Made by a program: the position numbers and the translations under genes
Notes under the pieces: model-generated
Database searches by the model: none
What the model was told of the DNA's origin: nothing
Seen by the model: only the letters and a program-made list of their open reading frames with translations
DNA from: an uncultured Pseudomonadota bacterium
GTDB lineage: Bacteria; Pseudomonadota; Gammaproteobacteria; Burkholderiales; SG8-39
Direction: 5' to 3'
Length of the DNA: 26,020 bases
NCBI GenBank assembly: GCA_903864555.1
Contig: CAIPGJ010000037.1
Span: forward strand, 1 to 26,020
Shown: in pieces, positions 6,588-14,637 of the stretch
Position numbering within the stretch: the first letter of the stretch is position 1
Layout: every line of letters begins with the position of its first letter

Positions 6588-8375
6588 TCAGTCGACCTTA
6601 AGGATAGCCAGGAAAGCCTCCTGGGGAATCTCAACCGAACCCACCTGTTTCATGCGTTTTTTGCCGGCCTTCTGTTTTTCCAGGAGCTTGCGCTTGCGCG
6701 AAATATCGCCCCCGTAACATTTTGCCAGCACGTTCTTGCGCAAGGCCTTGATGGTCTCGCGTGCAATGATATTCGAGCCAATGGCGGCCTGCACGGCCAC
6801 GTCGAACATCTGTCTCGGAATCAGCTCGCGCATGCGGGCGGCCAGTTCCCGCCCGCGATACGGCGCATTCGCCCGATGCACCATCAGCGACAGGGCATCG
6901 ACTTTCTCGCTGTTGATCAGGATGTCCAGCTTGATTACGTCGGCGGCCCGGTACTCCTTGAACTCATAGTCCAGCGAGGCATACCCGCGGGATGCAGACT
7001 TCAGCTTGTCGAAAAAGTCCAGCACCACTTCGCTGAGCGGCATTTCGTAGGTGAGCACCACCTGGCGCCCGAGATACTGCATGTTCTTCTGCATGCCCCG
7101 CTTGCCATTGCACAGCGTCATCACCGCACCAACGTATTCCTGGGGCAGGAAAATCGTGGACGTGATGATGGGCTCGCGGATTTCCTCGATGCGAGAAAGG
7201 TCGGGCATGCGCGCCGGGTTCTCGACCTTGATGATGGAACCATCCCGCATCATCACTTCGTACACCACGGTCGGCGCCGTGGTGATCAGGTCCATGTTGT
7301 ATTCCCGCTCCAGCCGCTCCTGCACAATATCCATGTGCAGGAGCCCGAGGAATCCGCAGCGAAAACCGAAGCCCAGGGCCTGGGAGGTTTCCGGTTCGAA
7401 TTGCAACGATGAGTCGTTCAGGCGAAGTTTGGTCAGGGCATCGCGCAGCGCCTCGTACTGATTGGACTCCACCGGATACAGCCCGGCGAACACCTGGGGC
7501 TTGATTTCCTTGAATCCGGGCAGCGCCTCCGCAGCCGGTTTGCCAACATGGGTGATGGTGTCGCCTACCTTGGCGTCAGCCAGTTCCTTGATGCCGGCGA
7601 TCACGAAGCCCACCTCGCCCGCCGAGAGTTTCTCCCGTGGCTGGCCCTTGGGGGTGAATACGCCGACATTCTCGCAGAGGTGCTGGGCCTGCGTGGCCAT
7701 CAGCAGCAGATTGTCCTTGGGGGAAATGGTACCGTCCACCATGCGCACCAGCATCACCACGCCAACATAGTTGTCGAACCACGAGTCGATGATCAGGGCC
7801 TTGAGCGGTGCTGCCGGATCGCCCTTGGGCGGCGGAATGCGCGCCACCACCGCCTCGATCACGTCATCCACGCCCTCGCCTGTCTTCGCGCTGCAGCGGA
7901 GGGCATCTTCAGCCGGAATGCCGACCACTTCCTCGATCTCGCGGATGGCCGATGCCGGGTCGGCGGACGGCAGGTCTATCTTGTTGAGCACCGGCACCAC
8001 TTCCACGCCCTGCTCTATGGCGGTGTAGCAATTGGCCACGGTTTGGGCCTCGACGCCCTGGGACGCATCCACCACAAGGAGCGCGCCTTCGCAGGCCGAC
8101 AGCGAGCGTGACACTTCATAGGAGAAGTCCACATGCCCCGGTGTGTCGATCAGGTTGAGGAAATAGATCTGCCCGTCGCGCGCCTTGTACTTCAGGGCGG
8201 CAGTCTGGGCCTTGATGGTGATGCCGCGCTCGCGCTCCAGATCCATGGAGTCCAGCACCTGGTCTGCCATCTCCCGATCGGAGAGGCCGCCACAACGCTG
8301 GATGATGCGATCCGCCAGGGTGGATTTACCGTGGTCGATGTGCGCGATGATGGAGAAATTGCGGATACGCTGCAT
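6588..8375 (-). CDS. lepA: Elongation factor 4 (LepA)
   Basis: Translational GTPase that binds ribosomes, proposed to back-translocate stalled complexes or assist 30S biogenesis. The G domain carries [34 protein letters not shown] and NKIDLPSAD. After the EF-G-like domains II, III and V, the LepA-specific C-terminal domain ends with [19 protein letters not shown]. The start at 8375 gives 595 residues and the family's usual opening [19 protein letters not shown]; an ATG 24 bases upstream (8399) would add MPSGTLFS, which homologues lack. Neither start has a strong ribosome binding site. The gene follows a glutaredoxin-like gene after about 135 bases and precedes lepB by 2 bases. Confidence 0.97.
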   Translation of the reverse strand: MQRIRNFSIIAHIDHGKSTLADRIIQRCGGLSDREMADQVLDSMDLERERGITIKAQTAALKYKARDGQIYFLNLIDTPGHVDFSYEVSRSLSACEGALLVVDASQGVEAQTVANCYTAIEQGVEVVPVLNKIDLPSADPASAIREIEEVVGIPAEDALRCSAKTGEGVDDVIEAVVARIPPPKGDPAAPLKALIIDSWFDNYVGVVMLVRMVDGTISPKDNLLLMATQAQHLCENVGVFTPKGQPREKLSAGEVGFVIAGIKELADAKVGDTITHVGKPAAEALPGFKEIKPQVFAGLYPVESNQYEALRDALTKLRLNDSSLQFEPETSQALGFGFRCGFLGLLHMDIVQERLEREYNMDLITTAPTVVYEVMMRDGSIIKVENPARMPDLSRIEEIREPIITSTIFLPQEYVGAVMTLCNGKRGMQKNMQYLGRQVVLTYEMPLSEVVLDFFDKLKSASRGYASLDYEFKEYRAADVIKLDILINSEKVDALSLMVHRANAPYRGRELAARMRELIPRQMFDVAVQAAIGSNIIARETIKALRKNVLAKCYGGDISRKRKLLEKQKAGKKRMKQVGSVEIPQEAFLAILKVD

Positions 8376-8511
8376 TGAAAAAAGGGTACCGCTGGGCACC
8401 CTCTGATTGGGGCCATGATTTTAACAGGGCCGGAGCTGCCGCAGTGGGAAAATCCCCTCGAAGGAGCCGCCGACAACGTCGTTACATCGATCGGGCGGCA
8501 CGACTGGCTTC

Positions 8512-8817
8512 CTATCTGCAGTTCCCGGGCGTTGGCCCGGCGCCTGACCGGAGAATATCCAGGCTCTGCAGGTATGCAGTGAGGGCAGCGGCATCCAAGC
8601 GGTAACGTGCCAGTTCCTGGTCGCCATGCATGAGGACCGGGACCAGTTCATTGAATCGCAGTTCGAGTTCGGGGTCGGCATCCACATCGAGCACTTCAAG
8701 TTCGAAGGCTGCTGCCTCCGGCAAGGCCTCCAGCGCAGCCTGCATGTCATGGCAGAGGTGGCAGTAGGCCCGACTGTACAAGGTCAGGCGCAGCGCTCCG
8801 GCATCATGGTCAACCAC
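8512..8817 (-). CDS. Glutaredoxin-like thioredoxin-fold protein (DUF836 type)
   Basis: Small thiol-disulfide protein, 101 residues from the GTG at 8817. The fold opens with LTLYSRAYCHLCHDM, giving a CxxC pair at residues 19 and 22 just after the first beta strand, then a helix, the strand FELEVLDVDADPEL and the cis-Pro motif ELVPVLMHGD. This matches the glutaredoxin family 2/DUF836 group, whose substrate is not known. The start lies inside the end of degP (8-base overlap); a second GTG at 8829 is in frame. No ATG precedes the CxxC, so a GTG start is required. Such a gene between degP and lepA is a familiar betaproteobacterial arrangement, which suggests, but does not show, a link to protein quality control. 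Confidence 0.88.
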   Translation of the reverse strand: MVDHDAGALRLTLYSRAYCHLCHDMQAALEALPEAAAFELEVLDVDADPELELRFNELVPVLMHGDQELARYRLDAAALTAYLQSLDILRSGAGPTPGNCR

Positions 8818-10264
8818 CCTTGGAGGCACTTTCCCCGCGAAGGATGACGAAGAAGCTGCGCTCACCGCGCCGCACATGCAGGGTCGAAGGCACAGTGCGG
8901 TCAAGGGAGGCGGCCAACTTGTTGAACTGTTCCGCCGAGCGGATTTCCGTCGTCTGCCCCTTGATGGTGAGTGCCGTGATGATGTCGCCCGCACGCAATT
9001 CAGAAGGTGCGGCCCCGCGGATTTCATCCACCACCACACCGGCGGCCTTCGGATCACGGCGCTGCTCGGCACTCAGATCGCTCACGACCAGGCCCAGTCT
9101 ATTCGCCGACCGCGACACCGGGGGTTTGGTTTCCCCGCGGGGGGTGGCAGAAATTCGGTCCGACGGCACTTCGGCCACCGTGATGGCAATCTCACGGCTT
9201 GTGCCCTTGCGCCAGACCTCCATTTTCGACTGCGTCCCCGGACGGGTGCTGCCGACGATGCGTGGCAGGTCCCCGGAACTGGTCACCGCCTTGCCATCAA
9301 ACTTCAGGATGATGTCGCCCGTCTCCACGCCAGCCTTTTCCGCCGGACCACCCCGCTCGATGGCATTCACCAGGGCGCCCGACGGTACGGACAACCCGAA
9401 GGACTCGGCCAGTTCGCGTGAAACCTCCTGGATGACGACGCCGATCCGGCCACGACTGACACGGCCGGTGGTGCGCAGTTGGTTCTGTATGTCCATGGCC
9501 ACGTCGATGGGAATGGCAAAGGACACGCCCATGTAGCCACCGGTACGGCTGTAGATCTGCGAATTGATGCCAACCACTTCACCGCGCAGGTTGAACAGCG
9601 GCCCGCCGGAGTTGCCCGGATTGATAGCTACGTCGGTCTGGATGAAAGGCACCAGATTTTCCGATGGCAGGTTACGCCCCTTGGCGCTGACGATGCCGGC
9701 GGTAACGCTGTTGTCAAAGCCAAAAGGCGATCCTATAGCGAGAACCCACTCGCCAACACGCAGTTTTGCGGGATCGCCGAAATTCACCACCGGCAAGCCG
9801 GTAGCCTCGATCTTGATCAGGGCCACGTCGGTGCGGCGGTCTGCCCCAACCACCTTGGCCTTGAATTCGCGTTTATCGGTGAGGCGCACGGTGATTTCAT
9901 CGGCGTTGTCAACGACATGCGCATTGGTGAGCACGTAGCCGTCGGCGCTGATGATGAAGCCCGAGCCCAGCGAACGGCTTTCGAACTCCCTGGGTTGCTG
10001 CGGCTCGCCCTGATTTGGTCCAGGCTGCCTCGGGATGAAGCGACGGAACAGGTCAAATGGGTCCATCTCTTCTAGATTTGGCCCCTGGGGATTGCGACCA
10101 GCCTGGGGACGCGCCTGGCTGGTGCTGATGTTCACCACGGTGTGGCCCTGCTTGTCGACCAGATCCGCAAAATTGGGCAACTCCCTGGCCTGAGCAACGG
10201 CATCTTGCAGCCAGGCAACAGCCGAGAAAGCCATCAGGAGAGCGATCAGCAGGTTTTTGGCCAT
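8810..10264 (-). CDS. mucD: Periplasmic serine endoprotease DegP/MucD
   Basis: HtrA-family protease and chaperone that degrades misfolded envelope proteins. A signal peptide is visible (hydrophobic 4-18, likely cut after AVAQA near residue 26). The trypsin-like domain has His116 in TNAHVV, Asp146 in RTDVALI and Ser219 in NPGNSGGPLF. Two PDZ domains follow: one from about 272 with RIGVVIQE, and one near the C-terminus with AAGVVVDEI. The 484 residues and position after rseB fit the MucD form of the Pseudomonas algU-mucABD cluster; degQ or htrA are possible alternative symbols. The start is supported by AAGGAA about 6 bases upstream. The 66-base gap after rseB shows no convincing sigma-E promoter, so expression probably comes from rpoE upstream. 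Confidence 0.95.
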   Translation of the reverse strand: MAKNLLIALLMAFSAVAWLQDAVAQARELPNFADLVDKQGHTVVNISTSQARPQAGRNPQGPNLEEMDPFDLFRRFIPRQPGPNQGEPQQPREFESRSLGSGFIISADGYVLTNAHVVDNADEITVRLTDKREFKAKVVGADRRTDVALIKIEATGLPVVNFGDPAKLRVGEWVLAIGSPFGFDNSVTAGIVSAKGRNLPSENLVPFIQTDVAINPGNSGGPLFNLRGEVVGINSQIYSRTGGYMGVSFAIPIDVAMDIQNQLRTTGRVSRGRIGVVIQEVSRELAESFGLSVPSGALVNAIERGGPAEKAGVETGDIILKFDGKAVTSSGDLPRIVGSTRPGTQSKMEVWRKGTSREIAITVAEVPSDRISATPRGETKPPVSRSANRLGLVVSDLSAEQRRDPKAAGVVVDEIRGAAPSELRAGDIITALTIKGQTTEIRSAEQFNKLAASLDRTVPSTLHVRRGERSFFVILRGESASKGG

Positions 10265-10330
10265 GAAGCATTCCTTGGATGCGTTTGGGTCGATCCGGTT
10301 GTGGGGTACCGGAATCCGTTTTTCAAGCCC

Positions 10331-11308
10331 CTATTGCGGCTTGCGGTATTCAATGGCGTTCGCAAAGTATTTTACGCTGTCAGATGGGGTGTCGCCGACA
10401 ACAGTGATGCGGTGATCCCCGAGGCGGCGCGAGTAGACATTGGTGGCACCGTGCCTGGCCACGCCATTGACGGCCTCCGGGCGGCTGGCCCAGGGTTCTA
10501 TGAACACGGATACCGCAGCCAGCCCATCCGACAGCACGATGTGCCCGACACCCGGCGTGTTGCCGAGATTGCGGCGCATTTCGCCGATCTTGCGAAATCC
10601 CGGAAGGGATGACTTGATCCCCCAGCCCGCCTCCAGCAAATTGGCATCTTGCGCGAGTGAGTCTTCCACTTGCCAATCCTTCGCCTTGGGAGAAAAACGT
10701 GACTTGAGCTGGGCAAAATCAACCCCGCCTATCCGCAACTGCGTGAACTCGAAGGTTTCGATGGCATTGCCGCGCTCATCAAAAGTGCGCGCCTTGAGCA
10801 GCATCCCGGTGCTGATGTCCGCCCAGAGCTTGTGCCCATAACGAGAGCGATCTTTCGGAACAAGCACAATGACCTGGCACTCATAGCCCGCCACCCGTTC
10901 CGCCTCTCCTTTGCGTACCTGATAGTTCTCTGACAATTCCCTGATCTGGCCAGGGAGAATGGCAGGGAAACTGCGATCCGCAATCTGTCGGTCAATACGG
11001 ACGGTTTTCGATTCGGGCAGATAACAGGTCACCTGGTCGCGAGTGCGGATGATCTCCCGGACCGGACCGGAGAGCGACTCCAGTCGTTCCTGGCGACCCG
11101 ATGCACCGACATGGCGGAATACCGACGACGTTTCCATCTGATCGCCATGCTGATGGACGAAAGTGCCGGCATAGGAGAGCTTCTGCGTTGCAACCTGGAC
11201 GCGCTGCAGCATGGCCACCGCCTGCGGGTCGGACTGGGCAATGGCCGCGCTGAAGGGTAGCAACAGCGGAAGGCAGGCAAGCAAGGTGAAACGCAGCAAC
11301 CGTATCAC
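10331..11308 (-). CDS. rseB: Sigma-E regulatory protein RseB/MucB
   Basis: Periplasmic protein that binds the periplasmic part of anti-sigma factor RseA, shields it from cleavage and senses mislocalised lipids or lipoproteins. The 325 residues begin with a signal peptide (hydrophobic to about 22, likely cut after AAIAQ). The N-terminal LolA-like domain includes LSYAGTFVHQHGDQMETSSVFRHV and the C-terminal domain includes the ATNVYSRRLGDHRITVVGD region, both typical of MucB/RseB. The start codon is GTG at 11308, overlapping the rseA stop as GTGA and preceded by a GGGGG run about 5 bases away, so translation is probably coupled to rseA. Its order rpoE-rseA-rseB-degP supports the assignment. Confidence 0.94.
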   Translation of the reverse strand: MIRLLRFTLLACLPLLLPFSAAIAQSDPQAVAMLQRVQVATQKLSYAGTFVHQHGDQMETSSVFRHVGASGRQERLESLSGPVREIIRTRDQVTCYLPESKTVRIDRQIADRSFPAILPGQIRELSENYQVRKGEAERVAGYECQVIVLVPKDRSRYGHKLWADISTGMLLKARTFDERGNAIETFEFTQLRIGGVDFAQLKSRFSPKAKDWQVEDSLAQDANLLEAGWGIKSSLPGFRKIGEMRRNLGNTPGVGHIVLSDGLAAVSVFIEPWASRPEAVNGVARHGATNVYSRRLGDHRITVVGDTPSDSVKYFANAIEYRKPQ

Positions 11309-11838
11309 CTCTTGCCCCCGGCGGCCCTCTCGGGCGTCCAGGCAACTGGCGTCACCGAAGGCAGCCCCGAAGCGGTCTGCTGATGGACAAACAGGTAACT
11401 TTCGACTCCCCCCTTAGAGGCCGGCTGTTTTTTGCCGGCATTGGCGGGTTGGTTAGCCTGTGTCGGTGCCTGCACTTGCGGATTTACCGGGGACAGCACT
11501 GCGGTTTGCGGCGATCCGGCATTGATCGCCGGTCCCGCCGTCCAGATTACAAAAGCCACACCAGTTGCACCTGCGACAGCCGACATGGCGTAGCGCAACA
11601 GGCGCTCCTTCCGGTGCCCGCTGCGCTGTGGCGCCAGCACTGTTGGCTCCTTGGCCAATCGCGTCAATGTGGCCGTCAGGCTGGAGGGGTAAAGGTCGCC
11701 ACGAATGGCATCACCAATCAGATGATAGGTGCCCCAGGCATCCCGGTCGCCTGCAGCGCGACCCAGCCCGGCCAGTTCATCCATCGCCTGCTCCTCGGGA
11801 AGCTCTCCGTCGACCAAGGCTGAAATGCGCTCGCTCAT
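11305..11838 (-). CDS. rseA: Anti-sigma-E factor RseA/MucA
   Basis: Inner-membrane protein whose cytoplasmic N-terminus holds the sigma factor RpoE inactive until stress-triggered proteolysis. The 177 residues show the anti-sigma domain: MSERISALVDGELPEEQAMD, then AWGTYHLIGDAIRGD (35-49), the HLIGDAIRG stretch being diagnostic of RseA_N. One membrane segment follows, about 83-103, ending in FVIWTAG, then a Gln/Pro/Ala-rich periplasmic part. It starts one base after the rpoE stop and its stop overlaps the rseB GTG. The substrate site of a DegS-like protease cannot be read from the sequence alone. Confidence 0.94.
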   Translation of the reverse strand: MSERISALVDGELPEEQAMDELAGLGRAAGDRDAWGTYHLIGDAIRGDLYPSSLTATLTRLAKEPTVLAPQRSGHRKERLLRYAMSAVAGATGVAFVIWTAGPAINAGSPQTAVLSPVNPQVQAPTQANQPANAGKKQPASKGGVESYLFVHQQTASGLPSVTPVAWTPERAAGGKR

Positions 11839-11839
11839 G

Positions 11840-12439
11840 TCACCACCTTCTGTCTTTGCCGACGTCGATCAAGGGTTTGAGCTTCTCGGCGATGGCTTCC
11901 CGGGCACGGAATATACGCGACCGGACGGTTCCTATTGGACAATTCATGATGGTGGCAATCTCCTCATAACTCAGTCCCTCGATCTCTCTCAACTGGATCG
12001 CCGTGCGCAATTCCTCGGGTAAGGCTTCCATGGTGGCGTTGACCGTAGTCGCTATTTCCTTGGACATCATCAGGTTTTCAGGCGTGTTGATGTCGCGCAA
12101 CTGCTCTCCGTCAGGAAACCCTTCCGCTTCTTCGGAATCAAATTCTGTGGCAGTCGGCGCGCGCCTGCCTAACGACACGAGATGATTCTTGGCAGTGTTG
12201 ATCCCTATCCTGTAAAGCCACGTGTAAAAAGCGCTGTCTCCCCTGAAGGAAGGCAGGGCCCGGTAAGCCTTGATGAATGCCTCCTGTGCCACGTCCTCCA
12301 CTTCCGCCGGATCACGGATGAACCGTGACAGCAAGCGGGCAAGCTTCCGCTGATACTTCACCACCAGCAGTTCGAACGCGTGCTTTTCCCCGCGCTGCGC
12401 ACGCTCGACGAGCAACTGGTCTATCTCCCGGTCGCTCAT
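11840..12439 (-). CDS. rpoE: RNA polymerase sigma factor RpoE (AlgU-type, ECF)
   Basis: Extracytoplasmic-function sigma factor that directs transcription of envelope stress genes. The 199 residues include region 2 (FELLVVKYQRKLARLLSRFI, then DVAQEAFIKAYRAL with the core-binding motif, and FYTWLYRIGINTAKN) and region 4 (LPEELRTAIQLREIEGLSYE, then GTVRSRIFRARE). This is very close to E. coli RpoE and Pseudomonas AlgU. The ATG at 12439 is preceded by GAAGG and overlaps the stop of a possible leader frame as ATGA. rseA begins one base after the stop. Autoregulation is known for rpoE in other proteobacteria, and a weak candidate promoter lies upstream at 12552-12580. Confidence 0.97.
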   Translation of the reverse strand: MSDREIDQLLVERAQRGEKHAFELLVVKYQRKLARLLSRFIRDPAEVEDVAQEAFIKAYRALPSFRGDSAFYTWLYRIGINTAKNHLVSLGRRAPTATEFDSEEAEGFPDGEQLRDINTPENLMMSKEIATTVNATMEALPEELRTAIQLREIEGLSYEEIATIMNCPIGTVRSRIFRAREAIAEKLKPLIDVGKDRRW

Positions 12440-12540
12440 CGCAATGCCTTCAGGTAACAGGCAAGCCCATACGTCCGGATCTCAGCGGGGTGGGCACCGG
12501 CATGAAGGCTGCCATCGTACTGCCAATGAGGAGTTCTCAT
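12436..12540 (-). CDS. Possible leader peptide overlapping the rpoE start
   Basis: A 34-codon frame starts at ATG 12540 (MRTPHWQYDGSLH...) and ends with TGA overlapping the rpoE ATG (ATGA). The frame is open further upstream, with ATGs at 12567 and 12591 that would give 43 and 51 codons. No family is recognised and the ribosome binding site (AGG) is weak. The reason to list it is the exact stop/start overlap with rpoE and the 138-base gap it fills. In E. coli a leader peptide (RseD) upstream of rpoE is translationally coupled to it, so an analogous role is conceivable. It may equally be a chance open frame. Confidence 0.3.
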   Translation of the reverse strand: MRTPHWQYDGSLHAGAHPAEIRTYGLACYLKALR

Positions 12541-12542
12541 TG
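12524..12542 (-). repeat. Inverted repeat covering the leader start codon
   Basis: On the minus strand CAATGAG and CTCATTG form a perfect 7-bp inverted repeat around a 5-base loop (AACTC). As RNA it would fold into a hairpin that includes the ATG at 12540. No T-run follows, so it is not a terminator. It may act on the mRNA or as a protein-binding site on DNA. Confidence 0.6.
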
Positions 12543-12551
12543 ACCTGATGT

Positions 12552-12580
12552 TAATGACCGATGGCATTGTAAATAGTTCA
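12552..12580 (-). promoter_or_regulatory. Weak sigma-E-like promoter upstream of rpoE
   Basis: Reading the minus strand, TGAACTA (12580-12574) resembles the sigma-E -35 element GGAACTT in 5 of 7 positions. A 16-base spacer leads to TCATTA (12557-12552), which keeps only the first bases of the TCTGA-type -10. Transcription would start near 12545. The -35 sits on the stop codon of the upstream gene. Autoregulation of rpoE makes the site plausible, but the -10 match is poor. Confidence 0.3.
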
Positions 12581-13033
12581 TCCCGAGTCATGGTTATGCG
12601 GCACCGAAGCGTGCTCCTGGCGGCTACGCATAGCCAGACGAAGTGCCCTGATCGCACCCTGAGGAGCAGAATCCGCCCCCATTACCACCCAGCGGCGGCT
12701 CGATCCCTGCTCATCGTCCAGGGCCATCAGCACCAGCCAGGCGCTGACATATCCGTCACTTGCAAGGCGTCCAGCATGCCAGCTTCCACTGCAGTCCCGC
12801 CACCTTGCCGAGTAGTCCTCCTGAAGCTCAATTTCAACTATCGCACCAGGGAAGCGTAGCAGGGTCATGCCAAATGCCGAGGCAGCAGACAAAAGCGTGC
12901 CGGACAGAATCAGGAAGAGTGGCCAACCACTCAGGCAGGCAAAGGCCGCGATGAGGGCTGCCAGATGTAGCCCACCCAGGCAGACCGCGAGCCTGAATGA
13001 GGGCTGGAGAACCAGCCTGACAGGGGGGATCAA
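12578..13033 (-). CDS. YgfX-like small membrane protein
   Basis: A 151-residue protein with two adjacent membrane segments (about 13-34 and 36-56: LHLAALIAAFACLSGWPLFL and the stretch after it) followed by a soluble beta-rich domain with SARWRDCSGSW and SAWLVLMAL. This layout and its place before rpoE match the YgfX/CptA family, known in E. coli as a membrane protein reported to affect cell division and the cytoskeleton as a toxin; that role is not established here. The start is TTG at 13033, overlapping the fabF stop as TTGA; the first ATG would cut off both membrane segments. No SdhE-like (YgfY) partner gene is adjacent. The family assignment is by layout and context, not strong motifs. Confidence 0.7.
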   Translation of the reverse strand: MIPPVRLVLQPSFRLAVCLGGLHLAALIAAFACLSGWPLFLILSGTLLSAASAFGMTLLRFPGAIVEIELQEDYSARWRDCSGSWHAGRLASDGYVSAWLVLMALDDEQGSSRRWVVMGADSAPQGAIRALRLAMRSRQEHASVPHNHDSG

Positions 13034-14268
13034 ATCCGGGAGAACACCAATGTGCCGTTGGTACCGCCGAATCCGAAGGAATTCGACAGTGCGAGATCGA
13101 TACGCATCGGCCTCGCCACGTTGGGTACATAGTCAAGATCACAGCCCTCACCCGGTGTTTCCAGGTTAATCGTAGGTGGCGAGACCTGATTTTGCACCGC
13201 AAGAACGGAAAACACTGCCTCGATCCCACCTGCTGCTCCCAGCAGGTGCCCCGTCATGGACTTCGTGGAATTGACTGCCAGCTTGGGGGCGTGGTCACCA
13301 AAGCAATGCTTGACGGCGATTGTCTCGGCCACGTCTCCCAGAGGAGTCGACGTGCCGTGCGCGTTCAAATACTGTACTTCTGAATGATTTTTGCGTGCAT
13401 TACGCAAAGCATTCGACATGCAGCGCGAGGCGCCTGAGCCATCGTCGCACGGAGCCGTAATGTGGTTTGCATCGGCGCTCATCCCATAGCCGGCCAGCTC
13501 ACAATAGATACGGGCACCACGCCTGCGGGCATACTCGTACTCTTCCAGTACCAGGACACCCGAGCCTTCGCCCAGCACGAAGCCATCCCGGTCCTTGTCC
13601 CAAGGGCGACTGGCTGATGTCGGATCATCGTTGCGGGAGGATAGTGCGCGCGCGGCACAAAATCCCCCGACACCCAGTGGGGAAACCGTCGCTTCGGCCC
13701 CTCCGGCGACCATTACATCAGCATCGCCATACTCGATCAGGCGGCCAGCTTCGCCGATGGAATGGTTGGCCGTGGTGCAAGCCGAAACCACCGACAGGTT
13801 TGGTCCCTGCAGCCCCATCATGATGGACAACTGTCCCGATATCATGTTGATGATGCTGCCGGGAACAAAAAACGGTGAAATCTTGCGCACCCCGCCAGCC
13901 TGATAAACCCGATGCGTTTCTTCTATGAGCGGCAAACCACCAATGCCGGAGCCGATACAGGCACCCACCATGGTGCGATCGACTTTGTCCAGTTCGATGC
14001 CTGAGTCCTTCAGCGCATCGATGGCTGCCGCCAGGCCGTAATGTATGAATGTGTCGAAGCGACGGACTTCCTTGGCCGGCAGATACTTGATCGGGTCGAA
14101 GTTCTTCACTTCGCCAGCAATCTGCGATGAGAAAGTGGACGCGTCAAAGCGCGTGATACGCCCAATGCCCGAGCGGCCCTCAAGAATATTGGACCATGCC
14201 TCGGCCACGGCATTTCCGACCGGAGAGATTATCCCCAGCCCGGTCACTACGACGCGTCGACGACTCAA
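13030..14268 (-). CDS. fabF: Beta-ketoacyl-ACP synthase II (FabF)
   Basis: Condenses malonyl-ACP with acyl-ACP to lengthen fatty acids, including unsaturated ones. The 412 residues contain the thiolase-fold Cys-His-His triad: Cys164 in VVSACTTANHS, His304 in NAHGTSTPLGD and His341 in STKSMTGHLLGAAGG. The opening SRRRVVVTGLGIISPVGN is the family's usual N-terminus, which requires the TTG at 14268 as start, preceded by GGGG about 6 bases away. A later GTG would remove conserved residues. The 31-base gap from acpP suggests one transcript. The stop overlaps the TTG of the YgfX-like gene. Confidence 0.97.
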   Translation of the reverse strand: MSRRRVVVTGLGIISPVGNAVAEAWSNILEGRSGIGRITRFDASTFSSQIAGEVKNFDPIKYLPAKEVRRFDTFIHYGLAAAIDALKDSGIELDKVDRTMVGACIGSGIGGLPLIEETHRVYQAGGVRKISPFFVPGSIINMISGQLSIMMGLQGPNLSVVSACTTANHSIGEAGRLIEYGDADVMVAGGAEATVSPLGVGGFCAARALSSRNDDPTSASRPWDKDRDGFVLGEGSGVLVLEEYEYARRRGARIYCELAGYGMSADANHITAPCDDGSGASRCMSNALRNARKNHSEVQYLNAHGTSTPLGDVAETIAVKHCFGDHAPKLAVNSTKSMTGHLLGAAGGIEAVFSVLAVQNQVSPPTINLETPGEGCDLDYVPNVARPMRIDLALSNSFGFGGTNGTLVFSRI

Positions 14269-14299
14269 TTCAGCCCCGAAGATTGGTTGGAGGGATCAA

Positions 14300-14542
14300 T
14301 CAGCCTTTTTTGGAATGGCCGGTTACGTAGTCCATGGCCTGCTGGACTGTCGTGATCTTCTCTGCTTCCTCGTCGGGAATCTCGGTTTCGAATTCCTCTT
14401 CGAGAGCCATGACCAGTTCCACGGTATCCAGCGAGTCTGCGCCAAGATCATCAACAAAAGACGACTCGTTCTTGATTTCCGCTTCGTTGACTCCCAACTG
14501 CTCGGCAACGATTTTCTTGACGCGCTGTTCGATATTTTCCAT
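14300..14542 (-). CDS. acpP: Acyl carrier protein
   Basis: Small acidic carrier, 80 residues, that holds growing acyl chains on phosphopantetheine. The attachment site is Ser37 in [15 protein letters not shown], surrounded by the usual acidic helices. A strong ribosome binding site (AAGGAA, 8 bases before the ATG) fits the high expression expected of ACP. It is modified by AcpS (1708-2166) and serves FabD, FabH, FabG and FabF encoded around it. Confidence 0.98.
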   Translation of the reverse strand: MENIEQRVKKIVAEQLGVNEAEIKNESSFVDDLGADSLDTVELVMALEEEFETEIPDEEAEKITTVQQAMDYVTGHSKKG

Positions 14543-14637
14543 TTGTAAATTCCTTCCCCGGTTGTGGCGAAGTCCTGATTTTGAGGAGGCCGAATTCTAG
14601 CAGATTAGGATGCTTGCCGCTTTGGTAAAAAAACTTC

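Noticed and set aside
12436..12657. The longer 73-codon version of the frame before rpoE
   Set aside because: Its first part overlaps the YgfX-like gene and has no ribosome binding site; if real, the peptide more likely starts at one of the later ATGs.
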